A stretch of DNA of 64,000 nucleotides from Caldimicrobium sp. (GTDB lineage: Bacteria > Desulfobacterota > Thermodesulfobacteria > Thermodesulfobacteriales > Thermodesulfobacteriaceae). Every line of letters begins with the position of its first letter. Within the stretch, counting starts at the first letter, position 1. The DNA is taken from positions 1 through 64,000 of the forward strand of contig JANXDB010000025.1 in the NCBI GenBank assembly GCA_025060015.1, read 5' to 3'. The notes under the pieces are model-generated. The model saw only the letters and a program-made list of their open reading frames with translations. It had not been told where the DNA came from and did no database searches. The position numbers and the translations under genes are program-made. Shown one piece after another: positions 19,899 to 29,318 of the stretch.

Positions 19899-20399
19899 TT
19901 AGGGCCTCACAATCTTCTCCTTGAAACCCTGTTTTTCAAAAAATCTTGCCCTTTCTTGAGCCAGTTGGCGAAGAGACTTTCCAGATAGAGGATCTATTAG
20001 ATCCTCCTCAATGTATAAAAGTGGCAGGACCACAAAGGCTCTCTCTGTAGCCTTGCTGTGGGGTATCATGAGAAGACTTGTTTCCATGACAAGATCTTCA
20101 TAAAAGATAATATCCAAATCGATGATTCTATCACCAATAGTAGACTCCCTTTTTCTACCCATTGAGAACTCAATCTTTTTCAACTCTATGAATAGGGCCT
20201 CTGGTGAGAAAAAGGTCCTGATTTTAAGAACGAGGTTGTAGAAGAGATTAGGGCTTTCGAATCCCAAAGGCTCGTTTTCAAAGATGGGAGAGACCTTTTC
20301 AATGTGGGCTGGTATCTTTTTTATAAGATCTAAAGCTCTGTTTATGTTAGCTAAGCGATCACCTAAATTGGTTCCTATGGAAAGATAAACCCTCTTTAA
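19899..20399 (-). CDS. folK: FolK, hydroxymethyldihydropterin pyrophosphokinase, with no canonical start codon
   Basis: The frame carries the full HPPK family sequence over 166 codons: RVYLSIGTNLGDR at the N-terminus, and the catalytic DRIIDLDIIFYED motif plus IPHSKATERAFVVLPL later. HPPK transfers pyrophosphate from ATP to 6-hydroxymethyl-dihydropterin in folate synthesis. There is no in-frame ATG, GTG or TTG before the essential SIGTNLGDR segment; the first is a TTG at 20267 that would delete 44 residues. The start given (TTA at 20399) is only where family similarity begins, and it overlaps the dapL stop codon. Initiation at a rare codon, or a small sequence error here, is possible. Confidence 0.8.
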   Translation of the reverse strand, partial: LKRVYLSIGTNLGDRLANINRALDLIKKIPAHIEKVSPIFENEPLGFESPNLFYNLVLKIRTFFSPEALFIELKKIEFSMGRKRESTIGDRIIDLDIIFYEDLVMETSLLMIPHSKATERAFVVLPLLYIEEDLIDPLSGKSLRQLAQERARFFEKQGFKEKIVRP

Positions 20400-21553
20400 A
20401 GTCTCAAGGTTGAAAGTCTCTTCACAGCCTCTTTTAATCTCTCCTCTCCTACGGTTAGGGCAATTCTAAAATATCCTTCACCACTTTCACCAAAACCATT
20501 TCCAGGAGTAATAACAATGGCCAATTCTTGAAGAACCCTTTTACAGAACTCACCTGAGCTTAGATCACCGGGAACCTTAACCCAAAGGTAAAAAGTTGCT
20601 AATGGCTTCCTAAATTGATAGCCAAGATTAGAGAGTTCCTGACTAAGTAGATCTCTTCTTTCCTGGAAGACTTTTCTCAGTGGAGGAACGAGGCTTTCAA
20701 GATTGGAAAGGGCATAGGCGCCTGCTTCCTGAATCACAGTGAAGACCCCTGAGTCCATATTGCTCTTTACCTTTGCTAAGCCCTGCACCAGCTCTCTCTT
20801 ACCAGCTGCAAAGCCTATTCTCCAACCAGTCATACAAAAGGTCTTTGAAAGACTATGAAACTCAATAGCTACCTCTTTAGCACCATCAACCTCAAAGATG
20901 CTCAAAGGTCTTTCCTCGTAGTATTGCTCTACATAGGCTGCATCATGGGCTACTATGAAGTTATATCTTTTGGCTAACTTAATTGCCTCCTGAAGAAACT
21001 CCCTTGAGGCCATAGCACCTGTGGGATTATTTGGATAGTTTATCCAGAGTATTTTTGTTCGCTCTAAGATTTCCTGAGGAATTTTTGAGAGATCTGGTAA
21101 AAAGTCATTTTCCCATTTGAGGGGCATGTAATAGGGCATACCTCCTGCAAGAATGGTGCCAAGGTGATATACGGGATAGGCAGGATCAGGACAAAGAACC
21201 ACATCACCTGTGTTAACGAAAGCTAAAGGGAAATGGGCAATTCCCTCTTTGGAGCCAATCAGGGCCACTACCTCTCCTTCTTGATCAAAGTCCACGCCAA
21301 AGCGTCTTTTCATGTAATCAGCACAGGCTTTACGATAGAAGAGACTTCCTGGATTAGATGGATAGCGATGGTTCTCTGCCTTTTCTAAAGCCCTCTTAGC
21401 TACTTCCACAATCTCTGGGGGTGTGGGAATGTCTGGATCACCCACTCCCAAATCAATAACATCTGCTCCTTCTTTTAACTTTTCGCTCTTAAGGCGATCT
21501 AACTCCACAAAAAGATAAGGTGGAATCTTTTTAAGCCTCTCTGAAAGTTCCAT
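20396..21553 (-). CDS. dapL: LL-diaminopimelate aminotransferase, DapL type
   Basis: This 385-residue fold-type I PLP aminotransferase has the Schiff-base lysine K237 in SLSKTFCMTGWRIGF and cofactor residues N175 (NYPNNPTG) and D204/Y207 (HDAAYVE). The N-terminal motif GVGDPDIPTP and RYPSNPGS are typical of LL-DAP aminotransferases. These convert tetrahydrodipicolinate directly to LL-DAP, bypassing the succinylase or acetylase steps. A related aspartate aminotransferase cannot be wholly excluded. The stop overlaps the start region of folK. It lies 57 bp downstream of the inositol-phosphate synthase gene. Confidence 0.88.
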   Translation of the reverse strand: MELSERLKKIPPYLFVELDRLKSEKLKEGADVIDLGVGDPDIPTPPEIVEVAKRALEKAENHRYPSNPGSLFYRKACADYMKRRFGVDFDQEGEVVALIGSKEGIAHFPLAFVNTGDVVLCPDPAYPVYHLGTILAGGMPYYMPLKWENDFLPDLSKIPQEILERTKILWINYPNNPTGAMASREFLQEAIKLAKRYNFIVAHDAAYVEQYYEERPLSIFEVDGAKEVAIEFHSLSKTFCMTGWRIGFAAGKRELVQGLAKVKSNMDSGVFTVIQEAGAYALSNLESLVPPLRKVFQERRDLLSQELSNLGYQFRKPLATFYLWVKVPGDLSSGEFCKRVLQELAIVITPGNGFGESGEGYFRIALTVGEERLKEAVKRLSTLRL

Positions 21554-21610
21554 AACCCACTCCTTTATGAGATTTTGATCATAAAGCAGTATCGGTATTA
21601 AGCAAAAGCC

Positions 21611-22717
21611 CTATCTCTCCCTTTTTCCTTGGATAAACTCTATAACCATCTCTCTTGCAACATGATCGGGAAATTGTTTTGGGGGGTGTTTCATGGTGTA
21701 GGCAGATATTGAAATAAGGGGACCACCTACTCCTCTGTCTTTGGCAAGCTTTGCACATCTTATGGCATCTATGGCTGAGCCTGCAGAATTTGGTGAGTCT
21801 TCAACTTCAAGTTTAACCTCAACGCTCATGGGAACTCCACCAAAGTGCTCTCCATCAATCCTTATGTAGGCGATCTTCTTGTCCTTTAGCCAGGGAACCC
21901 AATCAGAAGGACCGATGTGGATGTTTTCCCAACCGATATCATAGGGAATCAAGCTGGAGACTGCCTCTGTTTTAGAAACCTTTTTCGTGGCAAGCCTCCC
22001 TCTTTCCAACATATTCAAAAAATCTGTGTTTCCACCGAAGTTGAGTTGATAGGTTCTCTTCACAGGGATTCCCCTATCAATGAACAGTTGAACCAAGGTG
22101 CGATGGAGAATGGTTGCTCCTAACTGAGACTTGATATCATCCCCTACCGCGGGGATACCTCTCTCTTCAAAGCGTTTGCTCCATCCTTCATCTGATACTA
22201 TAAAGGTTGGCATGGCATTAACGAAGGCAACACCTGCCCTTAAGCAAGCCTCTGCATAAAAACGTGCAGAAGCTTCGGCACCCACAGGCACGTAACTTAT
22301 CAGAACATCCGCCTGTACCTCTCTTAAGTGTGCCACTACATCTTCAAGCTCATCCTCCCTTTCCGATGAGAGAACAAAGCTTCGCTCAGAGGGGAAATCC
22401 TTCATATGAGCAGCCACACCATCAAGAACCTTACCTTTCCTAACCTTCACACCTAAGCAAGGCACATCCCTGTAAAAAATGGTGGTGCAGTTTGGGGGAG
22501 AAAAAATAGCCTCTGAGACATCTCTGCCAACCTTTCTGTCATCCACATCCCAGGCGGCAACCACATCTATATCTCCAGGCTTGTATCCATCAATATCTGG
22601 GAACATAAGCCCATGAAAATTGGCTTCTTCTCTTTCTCTGTAATAGAATATTCCCTGAATTAGTGAACTAGCACAATTACCCACCCCCACAATAGCAAGC
22701 CTCACCCTCTTTGACAT
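21611..22717 (-). CDS. ino1: Inositol-3-phosphate synthase
   Basis: This 368-residue protein has the NAD-binding start AIVGVGNCASSLIQG (9-23) typical of bacterial and archaeal myo-inositol-1-phosphate synthases, with VAAWDVDDRKVG and NFGGNTDFLNM blocks. It converts glucose 6-phosphate to L-myo-inositol 1-phosphate. Products may include inositol phospholipids or thermoprotective inositol phosphates such as DIP, but no DIP-specific enzyme is in this window. The inositol monophosphatase domain at 748-1950 could act downstream. An AGGGGG ribosome binding site precedes the ATG. Confidence 0.93.
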   Translation of the reverse strand: MSKRVRLAIVGVGNCASSLIQGIFYYREREEANFHGLMFPDIDGYKPGDIDVVAAWDVDDRKVGRDVSEAIFSPPNCTTIFYRDVPCLGVKVRKGKVLDGVAAHMKDFPSERSFVLSSEREDELEDVVAHLREVQADVLISYVPVGAEASARFYAEACLRAGVAFVNAMPTFIVSDEGWSKRFEERGIPAVGDDIKSQLGATILHRTLVQLFIDRGIPVKRTYQLNFGGNTDFLNMLERGRLATKKVSKTEAVSSLIPYDIGWENIHIGPSDWVPWLKDKKIAYIRIDGEHFGGVPMSVEVKLEVEDSPNSAGSAIDAIRCAKLAKDRGVGGPLISISAYTMKHPPKQFPDHVAREMVIEFIQGKRER

Positions 22718-22749
22718 CTCTGTTTCTTCCCCCTAAGGAATTTTTCACT

Positions 22750-22778
22750 AAAATAACATAAATTCTTTCATTTTACAA
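22750..22778 (-). promoter_or_regulatory. Candidate promoter for the inositol-phosphate synthase gene
   Basis: On the minus strand TTGTAA (22773-22778) and TATTTT (22750-22755) are separated by 17 bp in the short gap between gyrA and the synthase gene. Both hexamers are moderate matches. Confidence 0.35.
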
Positions 22779-22783
22779 TTAAT

Positions 22784-25189
22784 TTAACCCTCTTTAGCTT
22801 TTAAATCTAACCTGATAAGGCCTGAGAGCATCTCTCCTGGCAATAGACTCATCAACCTCACTCCTTTGGCATTTCTGCCAGAAACCGGTATTTGGTCCTC
22901 TCCGAGGCGAATCACCTTACCAGAGGAGGCTATGAGAAGCAACTCCTCGCCTCCCTTTAAGATTAGCCCTCCCATCACCTTACCTGTTTTGTCGCTAAGG
23001 CCGTGGGCAGTTATTCCCTTTCCGCCTCGGCCTTGCACCCTGTAGTCTGAAACCTTTGTCTTCTTGCCAAAGCCCTTATCGGTCACCGTAAAAAGAAAAT
23101 CTCCCTCACTACTCTTTAAGAGACTCACTACCTCATCTCCTTCATCCAGTCTTATTCCTATAACACCCTCTGCCTGCCTACCCATCGGCCTTACATCCTC
23201 TTCGCTGAAGTGAAGCGCCTGACCTTCTCTGCTTAGAATAAGCAGATGATCAGTGCCACTGGTCAAAACCCCTGTCAGTAGACTATCTCCGCTCTTCAAG
23301 TTCAGGACAGTTATACCACTCCTTCTGATTCCGCTTAAATCCTCAAGAGGAATCTTCTTTATTATGCCCTGTTTGGTGATTAAAACCAAAAAACCTCTTC
23401 CACCATATGGAAGGAGAGCTACAACCTCTCCTTCAAGGCTACTTAGAAAATTTCTCAAGTGAGTTCCTTTAGTCTGTCTTCCAGATAGTGGAACATGTTT
23501 TAGTTCAAGGGGATAGGCTTTACCCTCCTTAGTAAGAAGGAGAAGGGTCTCCTGAGTCTCTGTCTGTAAGGCAACCCTTAGTCTCTCCTCACCGGTAAAA
23601 AGGGCAACTCCTTTACCTCCCCTTCTCTGAGATACAAACTGATCTAAAGAAATCTTTCTCAAATAGCCCTCTTCACTTATCACACAGAGCACCTCTTCAT
23701 GAGGTCTTTCCTCTTCCACTACTTCTTCGTCCTTTTCCAGAATCACTGTCCTTCTTGAGTCTCCAAATTTTTCTCTTAACTCCTTTAATTCCTGTTCAAT
23801 AACGGTGAGCAGAGTGGGTTCATGGGTTAAAATCTTTTCATAATAGGCAATAGCCCTCTGTAGCTCCTCAAATTCTAAGAGGATCTTTTCTCTCTCCAAT
23901 GCTGTAAGCCTCTGTAGTCTTAGATTTAGTATCTCCTGTGCTTGAATTTCAGTAAAATTAAATTTCCCCATGAGGCCTTCCTTTGCTGTCTTTGGAGTAT
24001 CTGAACTCTTTATGAGTTCAATTATTTCATCAATATGTTCCAGGGCTTTCAAAAATCCCTCTAAGATATGAGCTCTTTCTTTGGCTTTTCTAAGATCATG
24101 TTGAGTTCTTCTAATGACAACTGTCCTTCTCCAATTGAGGAAGTGTTGAAGGATATCCCTTAGGGTAAGGAGCTCTGGTCGCCCTTGAACCAGGGCTAAG
24201 AATATGATACCAAAGGTCGTCTCAAGGGGAGTTAACTCAAAAAGTTTTTTGGCAATGGTATGCGGAGCCTGTGCCCACTCTCGCTTAAGTTCTACTACAA
24301 CCCTTATTCCCTCTCTGTCTGATTCGTCTCTTATTTCAGCAATTCCCTCTAATTTTTTGTCTCTGATAAGCTCAGCAATTCTCTCCACTACCTTGGCTTT
24401 ATTTACCTGATAGGGGATCTCAGTAAAAACCAATTTGATCTTCTCCTTTTCTTTTTCTACTCTGTATTTGGCGCGAAGCTTTATAATTCCCTTTCCTGTC
24501 TCGTAGGCCTTTATTATGCCTTCCCTTCCAACAATCAGAGCTCCTGTGGGAAAATCAGGCCCCTTTATGTAATTCAAAAGATCCTCTGTCCTAAGATCAG
24601 GACTCCTCAAAAGGGCTATTAAAGCATCAACCACCTCTCCAAGGTTATGAGGTGGGATATTAGTGGCCATTCCTACAGCTATTCCCGCTGAACCGTTTAC
24701 CAACAGATTAGGCACTTTAGAGGGCAAAACCACAGGCTCTCTTAAGGTGTTGTCGTAGTTTGGCACAAACTCAACTGTCTCCTTATCGATATCAGTGAGT
24801 AATTCATGGGCAATTCTTGTTAGTCTTACCTCAGTGTAGCGCATGGCTGCCGGGGCATCTCCATCGATAGATCCAAAATTTCCCTGCCCATCAATGAGAG
24901 GATATCGCATGGTAAAATCCTGACTCATCCGAACAATAGACTCATACACAGGAACATCTCCATGGGGATGAAACTTACCAATAACCTCTCCCACAATTCT
25001 GGCACTCTTCTTAAAGGGCTTGTTCCAATCATTGCCAGTCTCGTACATGGCATAAAGTATACGTCTCTGCACAGGTTTTAGCCCATCCCTCACATCTGGC
25101 AGAGCCCTACCCACTATTACACTCATGGCATAGTCTAAATAGCTCTCCTTTAATTCTTCTTCTAAAGGAACTATTATCACTTCTCCCAT
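22784..25189 (-). CDS. gyrA: DNA gyrase subunit A
   Basis: This 801-residue type IIA topoisomerase subunit has the active-site tyrosine Y118 in [10 protein letters not shown]. The C-terminal beta-pinwheel carries the GyrA box QRRGGKG near residue 520, which separates GyrA from ParC. Six pinwheel repeats with patterns like GKGV and GRNAKGV are visible. In the quinolone-resistance region ([11 protein letters not shown], 74-84) the E. coli Ser83 position is Val79 and Asp87 is Glu83. The gene is 10 bp downstream of plsC. With GyrB it introduces negative supercoils. Confidence 0.96.
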   Translation of the reverse strand: MGEVIIVPLEEELKESYLDYAMSVIVGRALPDVRDGLKPVQRRILYAMYETGNDWNKPFKKSARIVGEVIGKFHPHGDVPVYESIVRMSQDFTMRYPLIDGQGNFGSIDGDAPAAMRYTEVRLTRIAHELLTDIDKETVEFVPNYDNTLREPVVLPSKVPNLLVNGSAGIAVGMATNIPPHNLGEVVDALIALLRSPDLRTEDLLNYIKGPDFPTGALIVGREGIIKAYETGKGIIKLRAKYRVEKEKEKIKLVFTEIPYQVNKAKVVERIAELIRDKKLEGIAEIRDESDREGIRVVVELKREWAQAPHTIAKKLFELTPLETTFGIIFLALVQGRPELLTLRDILQHFLNWRRTVVIRRTQHDLRKAKERAHILEGFLKALEHIDEIIELIKSSDTPKTAKEGLMGKFNFTEIQAQEILNLRLQRLTALEREKILLEFEELQRAIAYYEKILTHEPTLLTVIEQELKELREKFGDSRRTVILEKDEEVVEEERPHEEVLCVISEEGYLRKISLDQFVSQRRGGKGVALFTGEERLRVALQTETQETLLLLTKEGKAYPLELKHVPLSGRQTKGTHLRNFLSSLEGEVVALLPYGGRGFLVLITKQGIIKKIPLEDLSGIRRSGITVLNLKSGDSLLTGVLTSGTDHLLILSREGQALHFSEEDVRPMGRQAEGVIGIRLDEGDEVVSLLKSSEGDFLFTVTDKGFGKKTKVSDYRVQGRGGKGITAHGLSDKTGKVMGGLILKGGEELLLIASSGKVIRLGEDQIPVSGRNAKGVRLMSLLPGEMLSGLIRLDLKAKEG

Positions 25190-25199
25190 AAAAAACCCC

Positions 25200-25910
25200 T
25201 CACTTAATCCTGGCTAATCCCACTTCTATGGCTCTTCTTACTTCTTCTAAGAGAAAATTCTTGTCCTTCAAAGTTAAATCCTTTACTTCGATGGGTTTCC
25301 CGATATAAATTTTAACTTCAGGGTTTCTCAAGTTAAACCAGAGTTTTCCCTTGGGAAGTATATCCTTTGTTCCCCAAATTGATACAGGGCAAGTAGTGGT
25401 ACCTGATTTGAGAGGGATAAGAAAGCCTCCCTTCTTAAAGGGCAAGAGCTCACCGTTTGGGCTTCTTGTTCCCTCAGGAAAAACAACTAAAGAGTAGCCA
25501 TCTTTTAATTTTTCAACGCAGGCTAAGAGACTTCTTAAGCCCTCCTTTGGATCCTCTCTTTCAACGGGAACATAACCTAAAGCCCTAATACCCCACCCAA
25601 AGAAGGGTATATCAAAGAGACTCTTCTTTGCAAGAAATCTCACATTGTATGCCTTTAGAACCTCCTCAAGCACCGGGATATCAAGTTGACTCTGGTGATT
25701 ACACATAAAGACATAGTTTCGCTTGGTGTCTAAGGCCTCCTCCTGAATAACCTTTATCTTTATACCGAGGATTTTCAAGAGGAGTTTACACCACAGATAG
25801 GCCCAGTAATGTCTCTTGGTTAGCATAGCCAGTGTGCCAATAACAGGGGTAAATAAAAGGACAAATAGCCAGCAGAAGAGATTCCTCAGGATCTCCACTA
25901 ACCCTTTCAT
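25200..25910 (-). CDS. plsC: 1-acyl-sn-glycerol-3-phosphate acyltransferase
   Basis: This 236-residue PlsC family member has an N-terminal membrane helix (about 10-30). The catalytic NHQSQLD (NHx4D) motif lies near residue 71 and the glycerophosphate site [18 protein letters not shown] near 130-147. It acylates lysophosphatidate to phosphatidate at the cytoplasmic membrane. It lies 3 bp after the trpG stop and 10 bp before gyrA, in a run of same-strand genes. Confidence 0.94.
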   Translation of the reverse strand: MKGLVEILRNLFCWLFVLLFTPVIGTLAMLTKRHYWAYLWCKLLLKILGIKIKVIQEEALDTKRNYVFMCNHQSQLDIPVLEEVLKAYNVRFLAKKSLFDIPFFGWGIRALGYVPVEREDPKEGLRSLLACVEKLKDGYSLVVFPEGTRSPNGELLPFKKGGFLIPLKSGTTTCPVSIWGTKDILPKGKLWFNLRNPEVKIYIGKPIEVKDLTLKDKNFLLEEVRRAIEVGLARIK

Positions 25911-25913
25911 GCC

Positions 25914-26564
25914 TTAAAAAGAGAGAAAATTCTTGAGAATCTGTACCCCTTCGGGTAAAGGATCTCTCTTAAAGTCCCAATCTATAGGGGGTTTTTTCAA
26001 CTTCAGCCAGGCTGAAAGAGAAGTTCCGATTGACTCCGGATGAAACTGTACTCCCTCAAGGGGATATTCCCTGTGTCTTATGCCCATAATCTCTCCGTCC
26101 TCGCTTCTGGCAGTAATAACAAATTCCGATGGTAAAGCCTCGGGATCAACTGCCAAAGAGTGATAGCGCATGGCGGTAAAAGGTAGCGGTAAGTTTTGAA
26201 ATACTCCCTTTCCATCGTGATAGATAGTTGAGACCTTTCCATGCATCAATCTTTTGGCACGAATAATTCTTCCTCCAAAGGCTTGAGCCATACATTGATG
26301 CCCCAAACACACCCCAAAAATAGGGACCTTGCCGGCAAAAGCCTGGATCAAACTAATGGAAATCCCTGCTTCGTTGGGTGTACAGGGACCAGGAGAGATG
26401 ATCACATGGGAAGGCTTAAGAGAGGATACCTCATCCAGTGTAATAGCATCATTCCTAAAGACAAAGACTTCCCCTCCCCAGAGTTTTTCTACCATGGTCC
26501 CCACTAGTTGGACCAAATTATAGGTAAAAGAATCATAGTTATCAATCACCAGGATCCTCTTCAT
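25914..26564 (-). CDS. trpG: Anthranilate synthase glutamine amidotransferase subunit
   Basis: This 216-residue class I glutamine amidotransferase has the triad C86 (GVCLGHQ), H175 and E177 (FHPES) and the [12 protein letters not shown] start characteristic of TrpG/PabA. It supplies ammonia to TrpE for anthranilate formation and may also serve PabB. Its length slightly exceeds the usual 190-200 residues because of a C-terminal extension. Its ATG overlaps the trpE stop by 4 bp (ATGA), arguing for a stoichiometric pair. Confidence 0.93.
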   Translation of the reverse strand: MKRILVIDNYDSFTYNLVQLVGTMVEKLWGGEVFVFRNDAITLDEVSSLKPSHVIISPGPCTPNEAGISISLIQAFAGKVPIFGVCLGHQCMAQAFGGRIIRAKRLMHGKVSTIYHDGKGVFQNLPLPFTAMRYHSLAVDPEALPSEFVITARSEDGEIMGIRHREYPLEGVQFHPESIGTSLSAWLKLKKPPIDWDFKRDPLPEGVQILKNFLSF

Positions 26565-28045
26565 AGAAAATAACCCTCACCAAATAACTCTAAAGCCCTC
26601 TCTAAAGCCTTGGCTTTGTTGATGGTTTCTTCGTATTCTCTTTCTGGTATAGAATCTGCCACTATTCCTGCTCCTGCCTGTAAATATAGCCTTTTCCCCT
26701 TTTGAAAGAAAGTTCTGATGGTTATGCAGAAATCCATATTCTGCGAAAAACCAAAGTACCCCACAGCACCTGCATAGGGACCCCTTGCCTTGCCTTCAAG
26801 CTCGGCAATTATCTCCATAGCCCTGATCTTCGGTGCACCAGAGACTGTTCCTGCGGGGAAACAGGCTTTGAAGGCTGAAAACATATCCTCTCCTTCCCTC
26901 AAAAATCCCTTTACCCCAGATACAAGATGCATCACATGAGAGTATCGCTCAACTGTGAGAAGATCATAGACCTCCACAGTACCATAGCGAGAAACCCTTC
27001 CAAGATCATTTCTGCCAAGGTCAACAAGCATTATATGCTCAGCAAGTTCCTTTTCGTCATGCCTTAACTCCTCCTCTAAGGCTCTATCCTCCTCCTCAGT
27101 TATACCTCTTCGTCTTGTGCCTGCAATGGGTCTTGTCTCAACTTTTCCCTCCTCCACTCTTAGAAGAATTTCCGGTGAAGAACCTATAAGAACTTCCTCT
27201 TTAAGCTTTAGGTAAAACATGTAGGGAGACGGATTTATTTTTCTTAGGCCTCTGTAAAGGTAAAGAGAAGTGTAGGGATCCAAGAGAATATCATCTTCGA
27301 GACTGAACCTCTGGGATAGCACCGTTTGAATCACATCTCCTTGGGCGATGTATTCCTTTGCTTTTTGAACCATAGTTAAAAAGGTTGAAGGTTCAATCTC
27401 AGGCTCTAATTTGAGCCTCTTAATCAGATGGGGTATGCGGAGTTTTTTTGTTTTAAGTTCCTCCACAAGAACTTGAAGTTCTCTCTTTAACTCTTCATAA
27501 AGAGCCTCTAAGGAGTCCTCTCTCTTGTCGAGATAGACGATCTGGATGGCTAAGATGGAGTTCTTTAATCTATCATACACTATGAGTTTCCTTGGAAAGA
27601 TAAAGGAGAGATCGAAGAAGTTCAGAGGATCAGGGGTTTTAGGGACTCTGCTTTCAAAAAAGGAGATCACCTCGTAACTTACATAACCCACTGCCCCGCC
27701 CCAAAACCTAGGCAAGGCATCCATCTGAGGGGCTTTGAACCTCAAAACAAGGGTCCTTAACTCCTTAAAAGGGTCAGCTGCATGATATGTTTTGCCATTA
27801 ATTGAGACCACGTTTCCCTTGCTTCTAAACATTATGTAGGGATCATAGCCGATGAAACTAAATCTTGCCCATTTTTCAGGGCCCTCCATACTTTCAAATA
27901 AAAAGATATCCTCTTTTTCTTCAAAGAGTTTGTAAAATAGAGAAATAGGTGTCTCTAGGTCAGCAGGCAATTCCACAAAGAGAGGGAGCACATTGTAAGA
28001 TTCTGCCAATTCAAAAAATTCAGCCCTAGCAGGAAAGATCTTCAA
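26561..28045 (-). CDS. trpE: Anthranilate synthase component I
   Basis: This 494-residue chorismate-utilising enzyme starts at TTG 28045, which has AAAGGAG upstream and overlaps the end of hisS by 20 bp. C-terminal chorismate-binding motifs include [31 protein letters not shown] and [10 protein letters not shown], ending with PFAGAVGY-like [11 protein letters not shown]. It makes anthranilate, the first step of tryptophan synthesis. TrpE rather than PabB is favoured by its trpG partner and length, and other trp genes are not adjacent. Confidence 0.93.
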   Translation of the reverse strand: MKIFPARAEFFELAESYNVLPLFVELPADLETPISLFYKLFEEKEDIFLFESMEGPEKWARFSFIGYDPYIMFRSKGNVVSINGKTYHAADPFKELRTLVLRFKAPQMDALPRFWGGAVGYVSYEVISFFESRVPKTPDPLNFFDLSFIFPRKLIVYDRLKNSILAIQIVYLDKREDSLEALYEELKRELQVLVEELKTKKLRIPHLIKRLKLEPEIEPSTFLTMVQKAKEYIAQGDVIQTVLSQRFSLEDDILLDPYTSLYLYRGLRKINPSPYMFYLKLKEEVLIGSSPEILLRVEEGKVETRPIAGTRRRGITEEEDRALEEELRHDEKELAEHIMLVDLGRNDLGRVSRYGTVEVYDLLTVERYSHVMHLVSGVKGFLREGEDMFSAFKACFPAGTVSGAPKIRAMEIIAELEGKARGPYAGAVGYFGFSQNMDFCITIRTFFQKGKRLYLQAGAGIVADSIPEREYEETINKAKALERALELFGEGYFL

Positions 28046-29318
28046 CCCTTTGCTCCTTTTTTAGTCTGCCTATCAATTTGTCCATTTTTATCCTTTGCTG
28101 GGTTCCCTCTTGCATATCTTTAATTAGAATTACCCCCTCTTTTAATTCCTCTTCTCCTAAGATCAAAACTTGCTTAGCTCCTAATTTGTCAGCTTCTCTC
28201 AAAAGTGCTTTAAGACCCTTATCTTCAAAGAGGCTCTCTACCCTGAGTCCTTGATTTCTGAGTTCACTCACTACTTTCAGACCCTCTTTTTTAGCCTCCT
28301 CACCCAGGGGAATAAAGAGCAGATCTGGTCTTAGCTTTTTCCTCAGGAACTCCGGACACTCCTCACCCCAAAGGGAAAGAGCCCATCTTTCAAGACCAAT
28401 GGCAAAGCCTGTTGCAGGAAGATCTGGTCCTCCTAAGTCTTTAAGCAGGTAATCGTATCTGCCTCCTGCACAGACAGTGTCCTGAGCCCCAAGGCCCTTT
28501 CCTTTTATTTCAAAGATGGTCCTCACATAATAATCTAGACCCCTGACTAAAAAGGGATTAAATACAAAATCTCTGTCAAGGGCTCTTAAAAGGCCTGTTA
28601 GGATGTTAAAGTGCCCCCTGCATGAACCACACCAAAAATCAGAAATGGGCTTCAATCTCTTTACTACCTCTTTACAGCCTTCCTGCTTGCAATCAAGAAC
28701 TCTTAGTGGATTCCTGTAAAGTCTATCTTTACAGGTGTCACAAAGAGATTCCCTTTCACTCTCAAGAGAGACTTGAAGGTAGTCTCTAAAGGCAGGCCTA
28801 CATTCTCTACATCCAAGACTGTTTATCTCTAAGGTAAAAAGATCCTCTCTATTAGAAGGCTTTTTTAGTATCTCAAGGGCTATTTGGAGGAGTTCTACCT
28901 CATAATAGGGGGTTAGATTTCCCAAAAACTCCACATCAATCTGATAGAATTCCCTAAGCCTTCCCTTCTGTGGTCTTTCATGACGAAACATAGGTCCAAT
29001 GAAAAAGAACTTTAAGGGCTTAGGTTTCACATGAAGACCGTGCTCAAGGATCATCCTACAGATTCCTGCCGTAGCCTCAGGCCTTAGGGTGAGAAAATCT
29101 TGATTTCGATCCTGGAAGGTATAGGTCTCCTTTTGCACAATGTCTGTGACCTCTCCAATGGTCCTCATGAAAAGCTCGGTTTTCTCTAACAGAGGGATTT
29201 TCACTTCTTTAAAATTTGCCCTGATTAGATAGTTTCTTGCTATCTCCATGAGATGATGGTATTTGAAAAAGTCCTCAGGTAACCAATCTTTGAAGCCTCT
29301 TACAGCCTGAAACTTCAT
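28026..29318 (-). CDS. hisS: Histidyl-tRNA synthetase
   Basis: The product is 430 residues from ATG 29318, with a GAAGAGG site upstream; a GTG six codons earlier is less likely. Class II motifs are visible: motif 2 FFIGPMFRHERPQKGRLREFYQIDVE (near 105-130), the HisA-type loop LVRGLDYYVRTIFEI (near 256-270) and the ATP-site motif 3 GFAIGLERW. An anticodon-binding domain ends the protein. A CRECRPAF...CDTC cysteine cluster near 180-220 suggests a small zinc knuckle. The start overlaps the upstream flavoprotein stop by 4 bp. Confidence 0.95.
   Translation of the reverse strand: MKFQAVRGFKDWLPEDFFKYHHLMEIARNYLIRANFKEVKIPLLEKTELFMRTIGEVTDIVQKETYTFQDRNQDFLTLRPEATAGICRMILEHGLHVKPKPLKFFFIGPMFRHERPQKGRLREFYQIDVEFLGNLTPYYEVELLQIALEILKKPSNREDLFTLEINSLGCRECRPAFRDYLQVSLESERESLCDTCKDRLYRNPLRVLDCKQEGCKEVVKRLKPISDFWCGSCRGHFNILTGLLRALDRDFVFNPFLVRGLDYYVRTIFEIKGKGLGAQDTVCAGGRYDYLLKDLGGPDLPATGFAIGLERWALSLWGEECPEFLRKKLRPDLLFIPLGEEAKKEGLKVVSELRNQGLRVESLFEDKGLKALLREADKLGAKQVLILGEEELKEGVILIKDMQEGTQQRIKMDKLIGRLKKEQRVEDLSC

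Noticed and set aside
25914-29318. A tryptophan-histidine regulatory operon with attenuator
   Set aside because: hisS, trpE and trpG overlap without an intergenic leader, so no attenuator or T-box can fit; the order is likely incidental.
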